From: an uncultured Deefgea sp.
GTDB taxonomy: Bacteria; Pseudomonadota; Gammaproteobacteria; Burkholderiales; Chitinibacteraceae
DNA length: 64,000 bases
Direction of reading: 5' to 3'
Assembly: GCF_947072475.1 (NCBI RefSeq)
Contig: NZ_CAMTIA010000002.1
Location: 1 to 64,000 of the forward strand
Made by a program: the position numbers and the translations under genes. The number at the start of each line of letters is the position of its first letter. The first letter of the stretch is position 1. The notes under the pieces were generated by a model. It was not told where the DNA came from and searched no databases. It saw only the letters and a program-made list of their open reading frames with translations. Shown here one piece after another: positions 9,852 to 18,148 of the stretch.

Positions 9852-9992
9852 TTACTTGCCCTGTGAACCGGCATATTTGCTTGCTAGATCGGCTTGTTCA
9901 GCGCCCGAAAGTCCCATGTGATTCATATCACCTGCACGTACGGCGCTCATCGCAAAAGTAAACGCCAAGGCCAGCATTAAGAGGGTTTTCAT
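9852..9992 (-). CDS. Small secreted peptide of unknown function (46 aa)
   Basis: A short frame begins ATG at 9992 with AGGAG seven bases upstream and ends TAA at 9852. The product starts MKTLLMLALAFTFAMSAVRA, a clear signal peptide likely cut after Ala20, leaving a mature peptide of about 26 residues (GDMNHMGLSGAEQADLASKY...). A good ribosome-binding site, a signal sequence and a dedicated terminator together argue that it is real. I do not recognise the family. The mature part contains two His-Met-type positions (MNHM), which might bind a metal, but this is speculation. Confidence 0.7.
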   Translation of the reverse strand: MKTLLMLALAFTFAMSAVRAGDMNHMGLSGAEQADLASKYAGSQGK

Positions 9993-10133
9993 CGTCCTAC
10001 TCCTGTTTCGATTAATCCGGATTTAGCTATAGCGTCTACTGATTTGAAATCGGGCTAAATAGCGCTCAACGGTGCGATTTAATTGGACTATCGGTAGTTT
10101 AATCTTAAGCTGAAAAGCCCTCTCGCCCTACTG

Positions 10134-11375
10134 TCAATTTGAGTCTGGCTCATGCCCTTCTTGCTGCGCTCTGGCGGCAGCGGCACGTAATTTATCTTTT
10201 TTACTCATTCGAGCGCCTTTAATACCGCCCTCAGCTGAGCCAGCAACGGCTGATTCTTGCGCAATAAAACCGACGACTTGCTCGCGTGCAAGCCGCATTT
10301 CAAGGCGTTTTTCGAGCAATCTAAAATGCGCTTCACTGTGCGGCGTCACCAAGCTAATCGCCACCCCACTGCCACCCGCACGCGCAGTGCGGCCAATGCG
10401 ATGGGTGTAATCGGCGGGCGAGCGCGGTAAGTCAAAATTAATCACGCAAGGCAAGTCGTCAATATCAATCCCACGCCCCGCTAAATCGGTCGCCACCACC
10501 ACTTGTAAATTACTGGATTTAAATTCGGCCAAGACTTGGCTGCGCCGACCTTGGCTAAATTCACCATGAAATGGCGCGGCTTTAATTCCGGCACTGGCTA
10601 AATAGCGCGCCAATTGTTCGGCGATATTTTTTGATGCAACAAACACCAAGGCGCGCTCATCCCCACAACCTAAAATCAACTGCACCAATAAATCAGCACG
10701 CCGCGCTTCATCCACCACGATGGCGCGCTGCAAAATATCCGGGCGATTTTCAGCGTTGTTTTCAATGATAATGCGTGTGGGCTGCTGCAAAATCGCATCG
10801 GCCAGCGCATTGACATTGCTTGGAAAGGTCGCCGAGAATAATAAATTTTGTCTCTGGCTGGGTAGCAAGGCCAAAATACGATTGATTTCTTCGCTAAAGC
10901 CCATATCCAGCAAGCGATCGGCTTCATCGAGCACCAGCATGCTAAAGACTTCAGGCTTAATCGCATTTTGCCCAATCAAATCGAGCAAGCGCCCCGGTGT
11001 GGCGACCAAAACATCGGCCCGGCCGCGCAATTGCATCATTTGTGGATTGATCGACACGCCACCAAATACCGCCACCACTTTAATCGGCGTCGCTAGCATT
11101 TGTACCAGCGATTTGATTTCTTGCCCCACTTGCATCGCCAACTCACGCGTTGGCACCAAAATCAATACCTTACGCCCAGCGCCTTGCACCAATTGCAATA
11201 AAGGCAAAGCAAAAGCCGCGGTTTTACCCGATCCGGTCGCCGCCTGCGCCAGCACGTCCTCGCCGCGTAAAATAGCCGGAATGGCCGCAGCTTGAATCGG
11301 CGTAGGCTGAAGGAATTTTTTTTTGCTGGCAGCAAGGGTCAGAGCGGGCGATAAACCCAAAACGCTAAAGGGCAT
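10134..11375 (-). CDS. DEAD-box ATP-dependent RNA helicase (RhlE-like)
   Basis: The 413-residue protein has the complete DEAD-box motif series: a Q-motif (FLQPTPIQ), ATGSGKT (Walker A), PTRELAMQ, TPGRL, DEAD (as VLDEADRLLDMGF), SAT, then VFVASKN, TDLAGRGID and HRIGRTARAG in the second RecA domain. Such enzymes remodel RNA during ribosome assembly, cold adaptation and mRNA decay. The C-terminal tail after residue 375 is short, Lys/Arg-rich and lacks the DbpA or CsdA accessory domains, which points to the RhlE subgroup. It has a long upstream region carrying a palindrome and a repeat element, either of which could affect its expression. Confidence 0.93.
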   Translation of the reverse strand: MPFSVLGLSPALTLAASKKKFLQPTPIQAAAIPAILRGEDVLAQAATGSGKTAAFALPLLQLVQGAGRKVLILVPTRELAMQVGQEIKSLVQMLATPIKVVAVFGGVSINPQMMQLRGRADVLVATPGRLLDLIGQNAIKPEVFSMLVLDEADRLLDMGFSEEINRILALLPSQRQNLLFSATFPSNVNALADAILQQPTRIIIENNAENRPDILQRAIVVDEARRADLLVQLILGCGDERALVFVASKNIAEQLARYLASAGIKAAPFHGEFSQGRRSQVLAEFKSSNLQVVVATDLAGRGIDIDDLPCVINFDLPRSPADYTHRIGRTARAGGSGVAISLVTPHSEAHFRLLEKRLEMRLAREQVVGFIAQESAVAGSAEGGIKGARMSKKDKLRAAAARAQQEGHEPDSN

Positions 11376-11503
11376 AGCAGGCCTTAATCAAAGAATGTGT
11401 CGTGCATGATACCAAGTGAGGGCAGCACTGGCCGAAAAACATCGCGGTTTAGCTTTGCCAACGGCAAAACCAAACCATGAATCACCCCGATTACAGCGAC
11501 AAA

Positions 11504-11534
11504 AATGCCGTTACGTAAATTACGTAACGGCATT
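11504..11534. repeat. Perfect 31-base palindrome
   Basis: The left arm AATGCCGTTACGTAA and right arm TTACGTAACGGCATT flank a single A. The arms are 15 bases and perfect. No T-tract follows on the plus strand, so it is not a standard terminator for either neighbour. It lies about 130 bases upstream of the helicase start. Confidence 0.75.
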
Positions 11535-11599
11535 AATCACTTACCAACTCATGCTGCAGCATTTAAATGCTGCACTTCAAAATAGGTAAAAAAAAGGTA

Positions 11600-11867
11600 A
11601 TGTTCAGATTTGGTGTTGATGCTGTGCCACGCTCGTCGAGTTGGGGCTTAAAATCCCGTCCAAGCGCACCGAGTGCGAAAGGGAGACAAACGGTTTTATC
11701 GTTTGGCTCACGACAATCGAGGGCACAGCGGAGCTGGGCGCGCCCGGGGCGCCTTTCTTTCCCCCTCTTTCTTTGGCGAGTCAAAGAAAGAGGGTCCCCG
11801 TCGCGGACTGCGACTGTAAAATAATGTGCCGCAGGCACTTAAAATCATCAACACGTAATCTGAACAT
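11600..11867 (+). mobile_element. TGTTCAGATT-family MITE-like element, copy 1 (268 bp)
   Basis: The element is bounded by ATGTTCAGATTTGGTGTTGA and the inverted counterpart TCAACACGTAATCTGAACAT. Inside are three hairpins in order: a perfect 13-bp stem CCCTCTTTCTTTG / CAAAGAAAGAGGG (11763-11775 and 11782-11794, 6-base loop), GTCGC/GCGAC (11800-11814) and GTGCC/GGCAC (11826-11838). Several frames run through it, but they are by-products of the repeat and are not conserved as proteins between copies. There is no transposase. Whether it moves is not shown here; repetition in three places with intact ends supports it. Confidence 0.78.
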
Positions 11868-11928
11868 CGCAAAAAAAAGTATGTATATCTATGCAGGTTT
11901 TGACCTACAAGCTAAACATAGCGATACC

Positions 11929-13248
11929 CTAGCCATCACTGTTTTTGCTGATCACGTCAATCGGCGTTGCTGGTTTTTCGGTGGCAAGAATTTTATCGAT
12001 GCGGCGACCATCCATATCCACCACTTCAAACTGCCAGTTTTCCCATTGCGCAATATCACCGGTTCTGGGCATTTGCCCCAATAGCAGCATCACCAAACCG
12101 CTTAAGGTGTGATAACTGCCTTTTTCTTCATCCGGTACCGTCGGCAAGGCCAAGCGATCTTTAAGCTCTGGAATCGGAATCAAACCATCGAGCAACCACG
12201 AGCCATCGACCCGCTGCACCGCCCAAGCATCACTGCTGTCGTCGGTAGTAAATTCACCGGTCAATACTTCAAGTACGTCTTGCAATGTGACCAAGCCTTG
12301 CACTTCGCCGTATTCATCGATCAAAAAGACCATTTCAACGCCGGAAGTGCGCATTTGGTCGAGCAGTTCTAAACCGCTCAGCGTTTCGGGTACAAACACG
12401 CAAGGCTGTAAATTACTGGATAAATCAATCGACTCGCCTTTAAGCATTTTTTGCAAAATGTCTTTGGCGCTTAAAATCCCGAGCAAATTATCTAGCCCAT
12501 TTTGGCATACCGGAAAGCGTGAATAACGCGCTTGCGACACAATCGCCATATTTTGTGCCACCGTGTTGTCTAAATCGAGCACCACCATTTCTGAGCGTGG
12601 CACCATCAAGGACGCCACTTTTCTGTCGTCTAAGCGCAGCACATTTTTCATCATGGTGTGCTCGTGCTCTTCGATTAAACCGGCCGCCGAGCCTTCGTGC
12701 AGCACGGCATCGATTTCATCTTGCGTGACGCTTTGTTGGGTACTTTGATCGGCCCCCAGCAAGCTCAACACGCCTTTGGTTGAGCCAGTGAGTAAGCGCA
12801 CAAAGGGGCGTGAAATCAACGCTAAAACCTGAATCGGCCGGGCGATTAAGCAGGCGATTTTTTCTGGGCTGATTTGTCCGAGTCGTTTTGGGACTAATTC
12901 ACCAAACACGATCGAGAAATACGTCACCGACATCACCACCAACACCGTGGCAATTGTGGAACTGAGTTCAGGGCGCAAACCCGATTGGATCAGCCACAGG
13001 GCAAACGGCTCGGCCAGCACTGATTCACCGACAATACCGCTTAAAACCCCAATTGAGGTGATACCAATTTGCACCGTAGACATGAATTTAGTTGGTTCAT
13101 CGGCCAGCTTTAAAGCCGCTGCAGCGCCTTTATTTCCTGCTTCTGCCATTTTACTCAGCCGCGCTTTGCGCGAGCTCACCAAGGCCAACTCCGACATGGC
13201 AAATAGGCCATTGAGCAAAATCAGCCCCAGCAGTAAGAACACTTCCAT
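11929..13248 (-). CDS. CorC/HlyC-family membrane protein (DUF21-CBS-CorC domains)
   Basis: The 439-residue protein begins with a DUF21 transmembrane domain (about residues 1-190) containing several hydrophobic helices and SELALVSSRKARL. Two CBS domains (about 210-330) include the conserved VPRSEMVVLDLD and DEYGEVQGLVTLQDVLE. A CorC_HlyC domain follows (about 345-430). Members of this family are linked to magnesium or cobalt efflux and membrane homeostasis; older annotations as haemolysin are misleading. The length is normal. It precedes copy 1 of the repeat element and is followed upstream by piuC. The transported ion cannot be read from the sequence. Confidence 0.92.
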   Translation of the reverse strand: MEVFLLLGLILLNGLFAMSELALVSSRKARLSKMAEAGNKGAAAALKLADEPTKFMSTVQIGITSIGVLSGIVGESVLAEPFALWLIQSGLRPELSSTIATVLVVMSVTYFSIVFGELVPKRLGQISPEKIACLIARPIQVLALISRPFVRLLTGSTKGVLSLLGADQSTQQSVTQDEIDAVLHEGSAAGLIEEHEHTMMKNVLRLDDRKVASLMVPRSEMVVLDLDNTVAQNMAIVSQARYSRFPVCQNGLDNLLGILSAKDILQKMLKGESIDLSSNLQPCVFVPETLSGLELLDQMRTSGVEMVFLIDEYGEVQGLVTLQDVLEVLTGEFTTDDSSDAWAVQRVDGSWLLDGLIPIPELKDRLALPTVPDEEKGSYHTLSGLVMLLLGQMPRTGDIAQWENWQFEVVDMDGRRIDKILATEKPATPIDVISKNSDG

Positions 13249-13355
13249 GAATCAATCCAAATTATAAATAATCTGTATAGATGCGGCTAAGACCAAAAAA
13301 TTCAATCTAATCGCGACCGTTTAGCGTGGTATTTTTAACAGCCAGTCCGGTTTTA

Positions 13356-14036
13356 TTAAATATCACCCCATTTTCGTAACAAATTATGATAAATCCCGGT
13401 CATTGAAATCGCCGTTTCCGTGTCGCCCATATCTTGACGTAACTGACGAATATTGCGATCCAAATCAAACAATAAGCCGCGTTCAGTACCGTCTTTAATC
13501 ATGCTTTGCAGCCACATAAACGACGCCACCCGATGGCCTCGGGTAATTGGCTCAACGCGGTGCAAACTACTCGACGGATACAGCACCATATCGCCGGCTG
13601 CAAGTTTGACTTCGTGTACGCCGTAGGTGTCTTCAATCACCAATTCACCGCCATCGTATTCATCTGGCTCAGAAAAAAACAAGGTTGCCGATAAGTCCGA
13701 ACGCACCCATTCACCGGTGTCGGTAATGCGGCGCATGGCATTATCAACGTGCATACCAAAACCCATGCCTTCGCCATAACGATTAAATAACGGCGGAAAA
13801 ATTCGCTTGGGCAAAGCGGCAGAAAAAAACAAATCATTTTTAGCCAGCGCCGCCAAAATCACCGCCCGCACCGCCACCGCATTGGCTTCATCGTTGGCCA
13901 ATTGCTGATTGTTTTTGACTTTGGCCGACTGACTACCAGCGGTAATTCGCCCGTCCAACCAATCGGCTTGATCTAGCCGTTCACGGCAGGCTTTGACGGT
14001 CGCCAAATCAAGTACTGCGGGGATGTGTAACAACAT
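13356..14036 (-). CDS. piuC: Fe(II)/2-oxoglutarate-dependent dioxygenase PiuC (PKHD-type hydroxylase)
   Basis: The 226-residue protein matches the PiuC/YbiX family in length and in its iron-binding triad: His96 and Asp98 in GMHVDNAM, and His159 in SSLHRVEP. Arg169 in GHRVASF probably binds 2-oxoglutarate. PiuC homologues are iron-regulated and often sit next to catecholate siderophore receptors, as ybiX does next to fiu in E. coli. Here the receptor gene lies immediately upstream on the same strand. A repeat element (14115-14380) separates them, so cotranscription is uncertain. The physiological substrate of PiuC is unknown. Confidence 0.92.
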   Translation of the reverse strand: MLLHIPAVLDLATVKACRERLDQADWLDGRITAGSQSAKVKNNQQLANDEANAVAVRAVILAALAKNDLFFSAALPKRIFPPLFNRYGEGMGFGMHVDNAMRRITDTGEWVRSDLSATLFFSEPDEYDGGELVIEDTYGVHEVKLAAGDMVLYPSSSLHRVEPITRGHRVASFMWLQSMIKDGTERGLLFDLDRNIRQLRQDMGDTETAISMTGIYHNLLRKWGDI

Positions 14037-14114
14037 ACAAAACTCCAGATTTCAAATTTCAAACATCAAGCAAAAACACAACCAGACTCGCCATATCTTT
14101 GCCATTTAGTGGCC

Positions 14115-14380
14115 ATGTTCAGATTTGGTGTTGATGGTTTTAAGTGCCTGCGGCACGGGTGTTTACAGTCGCAGTCCGCGACGGGGACCCCAACTCTTTG
14201 TCCGCCAAAGAGTTGGGGGAAAAGAAAGGCGACCCGAGCGCGCCCAGCTCCGCTGTGCCCTCGATCGTCGTGAGCCAAACGATATAGCTGTTTGTCTCTC
14301 TCCTCACTCGGTGCGCTTAGACGGGTTTTTAAGCCCCAGCTCGACGAGCGCGGCACAGCATCAACACCTAATCTGGACAT
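14115..14380 (-). mobile_element. TGTTCAGATT-family MITE-like element, copy 2 (266 bp, inverted)
   Basis: This is the same family as 11600-11867 but in the opposite orientation. The ends are ATGTTCAGATTTGGTGTTGA and TCAACACCTAATCTGGACAT. Its 13-bp hairpin has arms CCCCAACTCTTTG / CAAAGAGTTGGGG (14188-14200 and 14206-14218), different in sequence from copy 1 but perfectly paired. The GTCGC/GCGAC and GTGCC/GGCAC hairpins are also kept. It lies between the receptor gene and piuC. Confidence 0.78.
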
Positions 14381-14454
14381 GCCCCATTTAATATAGGTAT
14401 GTAAATCTAAGGCATGCTATTCAATACCGCTATGGCAATACCCAAGCAATAAAA

Positions 14455-14517
14455 CTCAGATTGCTTGTCAATGGCTTGAAGTGCCTACGGCACGGCATCA
14501 ACCCAAAGTCTGAACAC
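14455..14517. repeat. Remnant of the TGTTCAGATT family (about 63 bp)
   Basis: A short segment starts CTCAGATTGCTTGTCAATGG and ends AACCCAAAGTCTGAACAC. It keeps a degenerate end, the AAGTGCC(TAC)GGCAC hairpin and the opposite end, but no long hairpin. It looks like an internally deleted copy 75 bases from copy 2. Confidence 0.6.
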
Positions 14518-14584
14518 AAACTAAAAACAGCAACAGCAAAGCCCGGCATTCAGGATGGGGACTTTGCTGTCTTGGTTTTACGAC

Positions 14585-16801
14585 TTAATTAAACTTATAG
14601 CTGGCGCTCAAACGGGCAGAACGCTTAGTGCCCGGTAGAGTGAAGCCTTGATACAAACCTTCGTAATGGTCGGTATCAAATAAGTTGTACACATTGAGCT
14701 GCACGCTCACATCACGATGACTCCATTCGGCCATCGCATCCCAACGCACATAGCCCGGCAGGTTCACGATATTGTCCAAATTGGTGTAGCGCTTGCCCAT
14801 GGCGTTAAAGCCGCCACCAACTTTCCAATTGCCGTCGATTTGATACGTGGTCCACAAATTGGCGGTATAGCGCGGCGCATTGTCCGGCATATTGCCTTCT
14901 TGGTATTTGCGTTGTGGATTGGTAATCTCGGCAATCACCGGATCCATCAACGCCACACCGGCAAAGATTTGCCAATCGGCGCTCAACTGCCCTGCGGCTT
15001 CTAGCTCAATCCCGTCGGTATAACGGCGACCCGACAGCAAATACGGCTTCACGACACCGGGCTCGATATCGGTTTGGCGTTCATTGGTTTTTTCGGTACG
15101 GAAAATCGCCGTGCGCAAGGCCAAACGACCGTCGTACAAATTAAACTTGGCGCCAATTTCGTAGTTGGCGTTTTTTTCTGGATCGGTCAGCGCGCTCTTT
15201 GGATCGGTTGAATACGCCTCAGCCGATGGATTAAACGACGTGCCGTACGACACATAATACGATTGCACCGCAGTCGGCTGATAAATCAAGCCAGTGCGCC
15301 AGCTCCATACATTATCAGTGCGGCCAGTATTGGGCGCAGCGGGCAGTTTGGTGAAGGATTCATTGGTGGTTTCAGCTTTGAAATGATCGTAACGCGCGCC
15401 GAGTAAAACTTTCCAATGCGGGGTTAAATCAATCATGTCTTGCAAGTAGAACGCCACCGTATCGGCGGTTGAATGCGCGGCCACGGTATTGACCGGTGCG
15501 CTGCAATTGGGCGCGCCGCCTAAACTTGGATTACCCACGGTGGTCGACGGCATAATGCAAGGTCTTAAACCAGCATCATTGGGTTTAGCTGTTCCGGTTA
15601 AATCTAATTGCATGCGGCCGGTGCTGGTGAGTTTTTCGCGCGTTAACTCCATCCCTGCCAAAATGCTGTGGCGGATAGTGCCGGTTTCTACATCCCACAA
15701 CACATCGGTTTGATTGGAGATAATTTCTTGATCGCGCATCCGTAATTTACGACCACGAGTGACCTTAGTGCTGTCGCTTAAAGCGTCGGAAGGCTTGGCA
15801 AATTGCAAGCCGGGTGCGCTAGCGCGTAAATCAAGCTGGTATTTACCCAAACGCGTGCCGTTTTTTAGCAATAAATTAGGGGTAATTTGATGCTGAAAAT
15901 TCAAGCTCAGCATATCGGCCACGGTGTCTTCTGAATCAAAGTCGCGTAGACCATAAAACTGATCGACATTGCCAATCGGTTGATCAGTACCATGAATCGA
16001 CGCACTCTTACGGTAATACGGCACGCCATAATCGGGCACGTTGTTTTCTTCGTAATGCAAATACATCACGCTCAGTTGGGTCGGCTCGCCAATGCCAAAG
16101 GTCACCGTCGGCGCGACGCCCCAACGATTCATTTCTGCGCCATCGCGGAAACTATCGGCTTTTTGCCCCATCACATTCAAGCGAATCGCGGTGTTGTCGT
16201 TAATGGCTTTATTAAAGTCGCCCTCGGCGCGGTAATAGGCATCGGTTCCCAAGGTGGTGGTCACTTGGTTTAAATCGCCTTTAAAGGCTTTTTTACTCAC
16301 TTGATTGACGACGCCGCCGGTTGAACCACGGCCAAATAACATCGACGCTGGGCCGCGTAATACTTCGACTGAATCAATAAAAAAGGTGTCGCGGTTGTAT
16401 TGCGCCGCATCGCGGAAACTATCGAGATACAAATCATTGGAAGCGCCAAAGCCACGAATGCGAATCCCATCGCCACTGGCGCCGCCTTCAGCGGCATTAA
16501 AGGTCACGCCGACGGCATTACGCAGCGCTTCTTTGACTGTATTGGCATCTTGATCGTGCATTAATTCTTGGGTGATGGTGGTCACCGATTGCGGAACATC
16601 AAGGGTATCTTGCTGCATACGGCCAACACTCACGGTTGGCGCGTTATACGTGTTAGAAGTGCCATTTTGACTGGCTTCAGCACTCACTTCAACCGGCGCT
16701 AATACCGCCTCATTGGCATGAACGCCGCCGGCAACGGCGCTGAACAACGCTGCTGCTGCGGGGAATTTGGCAAAATGCCGAATACCTGATTTATCTCGCA
16801 T
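14585..16801 (-). CDS. TonB-dependent catecholate siderophore receptor (Fiu-like)
   Basis: The 738-residue outer-membrane receptor has a signal peptide (about residues 1-29), a TonB-box region near VEVSAEA, a plug domain with DVPQSVTTITQELM, IRIRGFGASNDLYLDSFRDAA and VEVLRGPASMLFGRGSTGGVVNQVSK, and a 22-strand barrel ending in a terminal aromatic-rich strand (SARLSASYKFN). It imports ferric catecholates using energy from the TonB-ExbB-ExbD complex, which is encoded just upstream on the same strand. PiuC lies downstream, the arrangement of fiu-ybiX. A terminator-like hairpin (16830-16853) separates it from exbD, so it may have its own promoter or depend on read-through. The exact ligand is inferred. 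Confidence 0.93.
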   Translation of the reverse strand: MRDKSGIRHFAKFPAAAALFSAVAGGVHANEAVLAPVEVSAEASQNGTSNTYNAPTVSVGRMQQDTLDVPQSVTTITQELMHDQDANTVKEALRNAVGVTFNAAEGGASGDGIRIRGFGASNDLYLDSFRDAAQYNRDTFFIDSVEVLRGPASMLFGRGSTGGVVNQVSKKAFKGDLNQVTTTLGTDAYYRAEGDFNKAINDNTAIRLNVMGQKADSFRDGAEMNRWGVAPTVTFGIGEPTQLSVMYLHYEENNVPDYGVPYYRKSASIHGTDQPIGNVDQFYGLRDFDSEDTVADMLSLNFQHQITPNLLLKNGTRLGKYQLDLRASAPGLQFAKPSDALSDSTKVTRGRKLRMRDQEIISNQTDVLWDVETGTIRHSILAGMELTREKLTSTGRMQLDLTGTAKPNDAGLRPCIMPSTTVGNPSLGGAPNCSAPVNTVAAHSTADTVAFYLQDMIDLTPHWKVLLGARYDHFKAETTNESFTKLPAAPNTGRTDNVWSWRTGLIYQPTAVQSYYVSYGTSFNPSAEAYSTDPKSALTDPEKNANYEIGAKFNLYDGRLALRTAIFRTEKTNERQTDIEPGVVKPYLLSGRRYTDGIELEAAGQLSADWQIFAGVALMDPVIAEITNPQRKYQEGNMPDNAPRYTANLWTTYQIDGNWKVGGGFNAMGKRYTNLDNIVNLPGYVRWDAMAEWSHRDVSVQLNVYNLFDTDHYEGLYQGFTLPGTKRSARLSASYKFN

Positions 16802-16829
16802 GAGTATCTCTATTAATCAATTTTTGAAC

Positions 16830-16853
16830 AAAAAAAAGGCGGGGTTAACCGCC
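16830..16853 (-). terminator. Terminator-like hairpin between exbD and the receptor gene
   Basis: Read on the minus strand: GGCGG, loop TTAACC, CCGCC, then eight T residues. It ends only 28 bases before the receptor ATG, so it could attenuate rather than fully block transcription from tonB-exbB-exbD. Confidence 0.7.
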
Positions 16854-16972
16854 AAAACGAGGGTAAGTGTTGGTGTAACAGCCGATGCTCAACGCCCTGA
16901 CTCGCGCCTATTTAGCGCCAGCAAGCACGCGGCAACTGACCTTTACGCAATAACTTCAGTTAACAGGACAAA

Positions 16973-17389
16973 TCAGCCTCCTTGCCCATTGGTCATCAAG
17001 CCGATTTTGCTTAAACCGGCGCGCTGCGCTGCCGCCATGGTTTGCGCGATTCGCTCGTATTGCACGGTTTTATCGGCATATAAATGCACTTCAGTTTGCG
17101 GATCGGCTTTAAAAACGGCGGCCAATTTAGCGTCCAACTGCGCGGCATTGAGCACGGATTGTTCATCAAGCAAGCTGCCATCGGCTTTCAGCGTTAAACG
17201 CAGCGGCGTTTTAACCACCTGCTGCACGCTGGCCGTGGCCTTCGGTAGCTCGACTTTGACGGCATGCGTCATCACTGGCGCGGTGACAATAAACACCACC
17301 AACAGCACCAGCATCACATCCACCAACGGCGTGGTATTGATTTCTGCCATTGGCGCGGCATCTTGCTGCCCAAAACTACCAAATCCCAT
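16973..17389 (-). CDS. exbD: Biopolymer transport protein ExbD
   Basis: The 138-residue protein has a short cytoplasmic N-terminus, one transmembrane helix with the essential Asp in NTTPLVDVMLVLLVVFIVTAP, and a periplasmic domain ending ISKIGLMTNGQ-like (LSKIGLMTNGQGG). ExbD works with ExbB as a proton-driven motor for TonB. There are two adjacent ATG codons; 17389 is preferred because AAGGAG lies six bases upstream of it but only three from the first. A longer in-frame start upstream lacks a binding site. It follows exbB by 91 bases. Confidence 0.93.
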   Translation of the reverse strand: MGFGSFGQQDAAPMAEINTTPLVDVMLVLLVVFIVTAPVMTHAVKVELPKATASVQQVVKTPLRLTLKADGSLLDEQSVLNAAQLDAKLAAVFKADPQTEVHLYADKTVQYERIAQTMAAAQRAGLSKIGLMTNGQGG

Positions 17390-17480
17390 CATCCACTCCT
17401 TTATTCTTCGCCAGCGCGGGCTCAAATCCGCAGGATTGAAACCCGCAGCACCCGCGTCTTAATCTGTTCAGTCCGCTCAA

Positions 17481-18140
17481 TCAGTTCACTTCGCTTAATA
17501 ATTGCGCGTGCAAATCATGGGTAAAACCATCGAGCTCTTGGCCAAAGCGGCGATTGGCACGAATAAACGCGTTGTACGCCACCACCGCCGGAATCGCCAC
17601 CGCCAAACCGGCCGCTGTCGCCACCAAAGCTTCGCCAATCGGGCCTGCCACCGTGGCGAGTGACGCATTGCCGCTGGCAGCAATGCCGACCAAGGCGTTA
17701 TAAATGCCCCACACGGTGCCGAATAAACCAATAAAAGGCGCCACCGAACCGGTGGTGGCCAGCCAAGTTAAACCACGTTCCATCTTGGCGGTTTCTTGGC
17801 TTAAACCAGTACGCAATTGCCGCACCAAATAATCATCGAGTGACACCGCTTTGGCCAAACCACGGCCTTCGTGTGCGCGGTAATGCTGCAAACCAGCAGC
17901 GCCCGTTGTCGCCAATTTTGCTGCTGGCGATTGATTGCTGGCCGCCAGATTAAGCGCAACTTGCCAATCGCTGGCCTCCCAAAATTGGCTCATAAAACGC
18001 TGCTGATGCCGCTTCATTACCCATAGCAAGCGTGAGCGCGCCACGATCACCACCCAACTGACAATCGACATCAACACCAACAAACCAAATACCGACTGCA
18101 AAATCGGGTCGCCCGAATGCAAAACCAAAGACAAATCCAT
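17481..18140 (-). CDS. exbB: Biopolymer transport protein ExbB (MotA/TolQ/ExbB family)
   Basis: The 219-residue protein has three transmembrane helices: one at residues 12-35 (SVFGLLVLMSIVSWVVIVA) and two in the C-terminal half, which contains the family signature APFIGLFGTVWGIYNALVGI and EALVATAAGLAVAIPAVVAYN. It forms the pentameric proton channel of the TonB energiser. ATG 18140 is chosen over ATG 18143 because GAGG is six bases upstream of it, and MDLSLVLHSGDP matches typical ExbB N-termini. The tonB stop codon is eight bases before, so the two are cotranscribed. Confidence 0.94.
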   Translation of the reverse strand: MDLSLVLHSGDPILQSVFGLLVLMSIVSWVVIVARSRLLWVMKRHQQRFMSQFWEASDWQVALNLAASNQSPAAKLATTGAAGLQHYRAHEGRGLAKAVSLDDYLVRQLRTGLSQETAKMERGLTWLATTGSVAPFIGLFGTVWGIYNALVGIAASGNASLATVAGPIGEALVATAAGLAVAIPAVVAYNAFIRANRRFGQELDGFTHDLHAQLLSEVN

Positions 18141-18148
18141 CATCAACC

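Noticed and set aside
11641..12084. Open frame of 147 codons through repeat copy 1 into the corC gene region
   Set aside because: The frame is a by-product of the repeat; equivalent frames in the other two copies encode different proteins, and it has no ribosome-binding site.
14066..14391. Open frames of about 90-104 codons on both strands of repeat copy 2
   Set aside because: Both lie wholly within the element and have no conserved counterpart, signal or ribosome-binding site.
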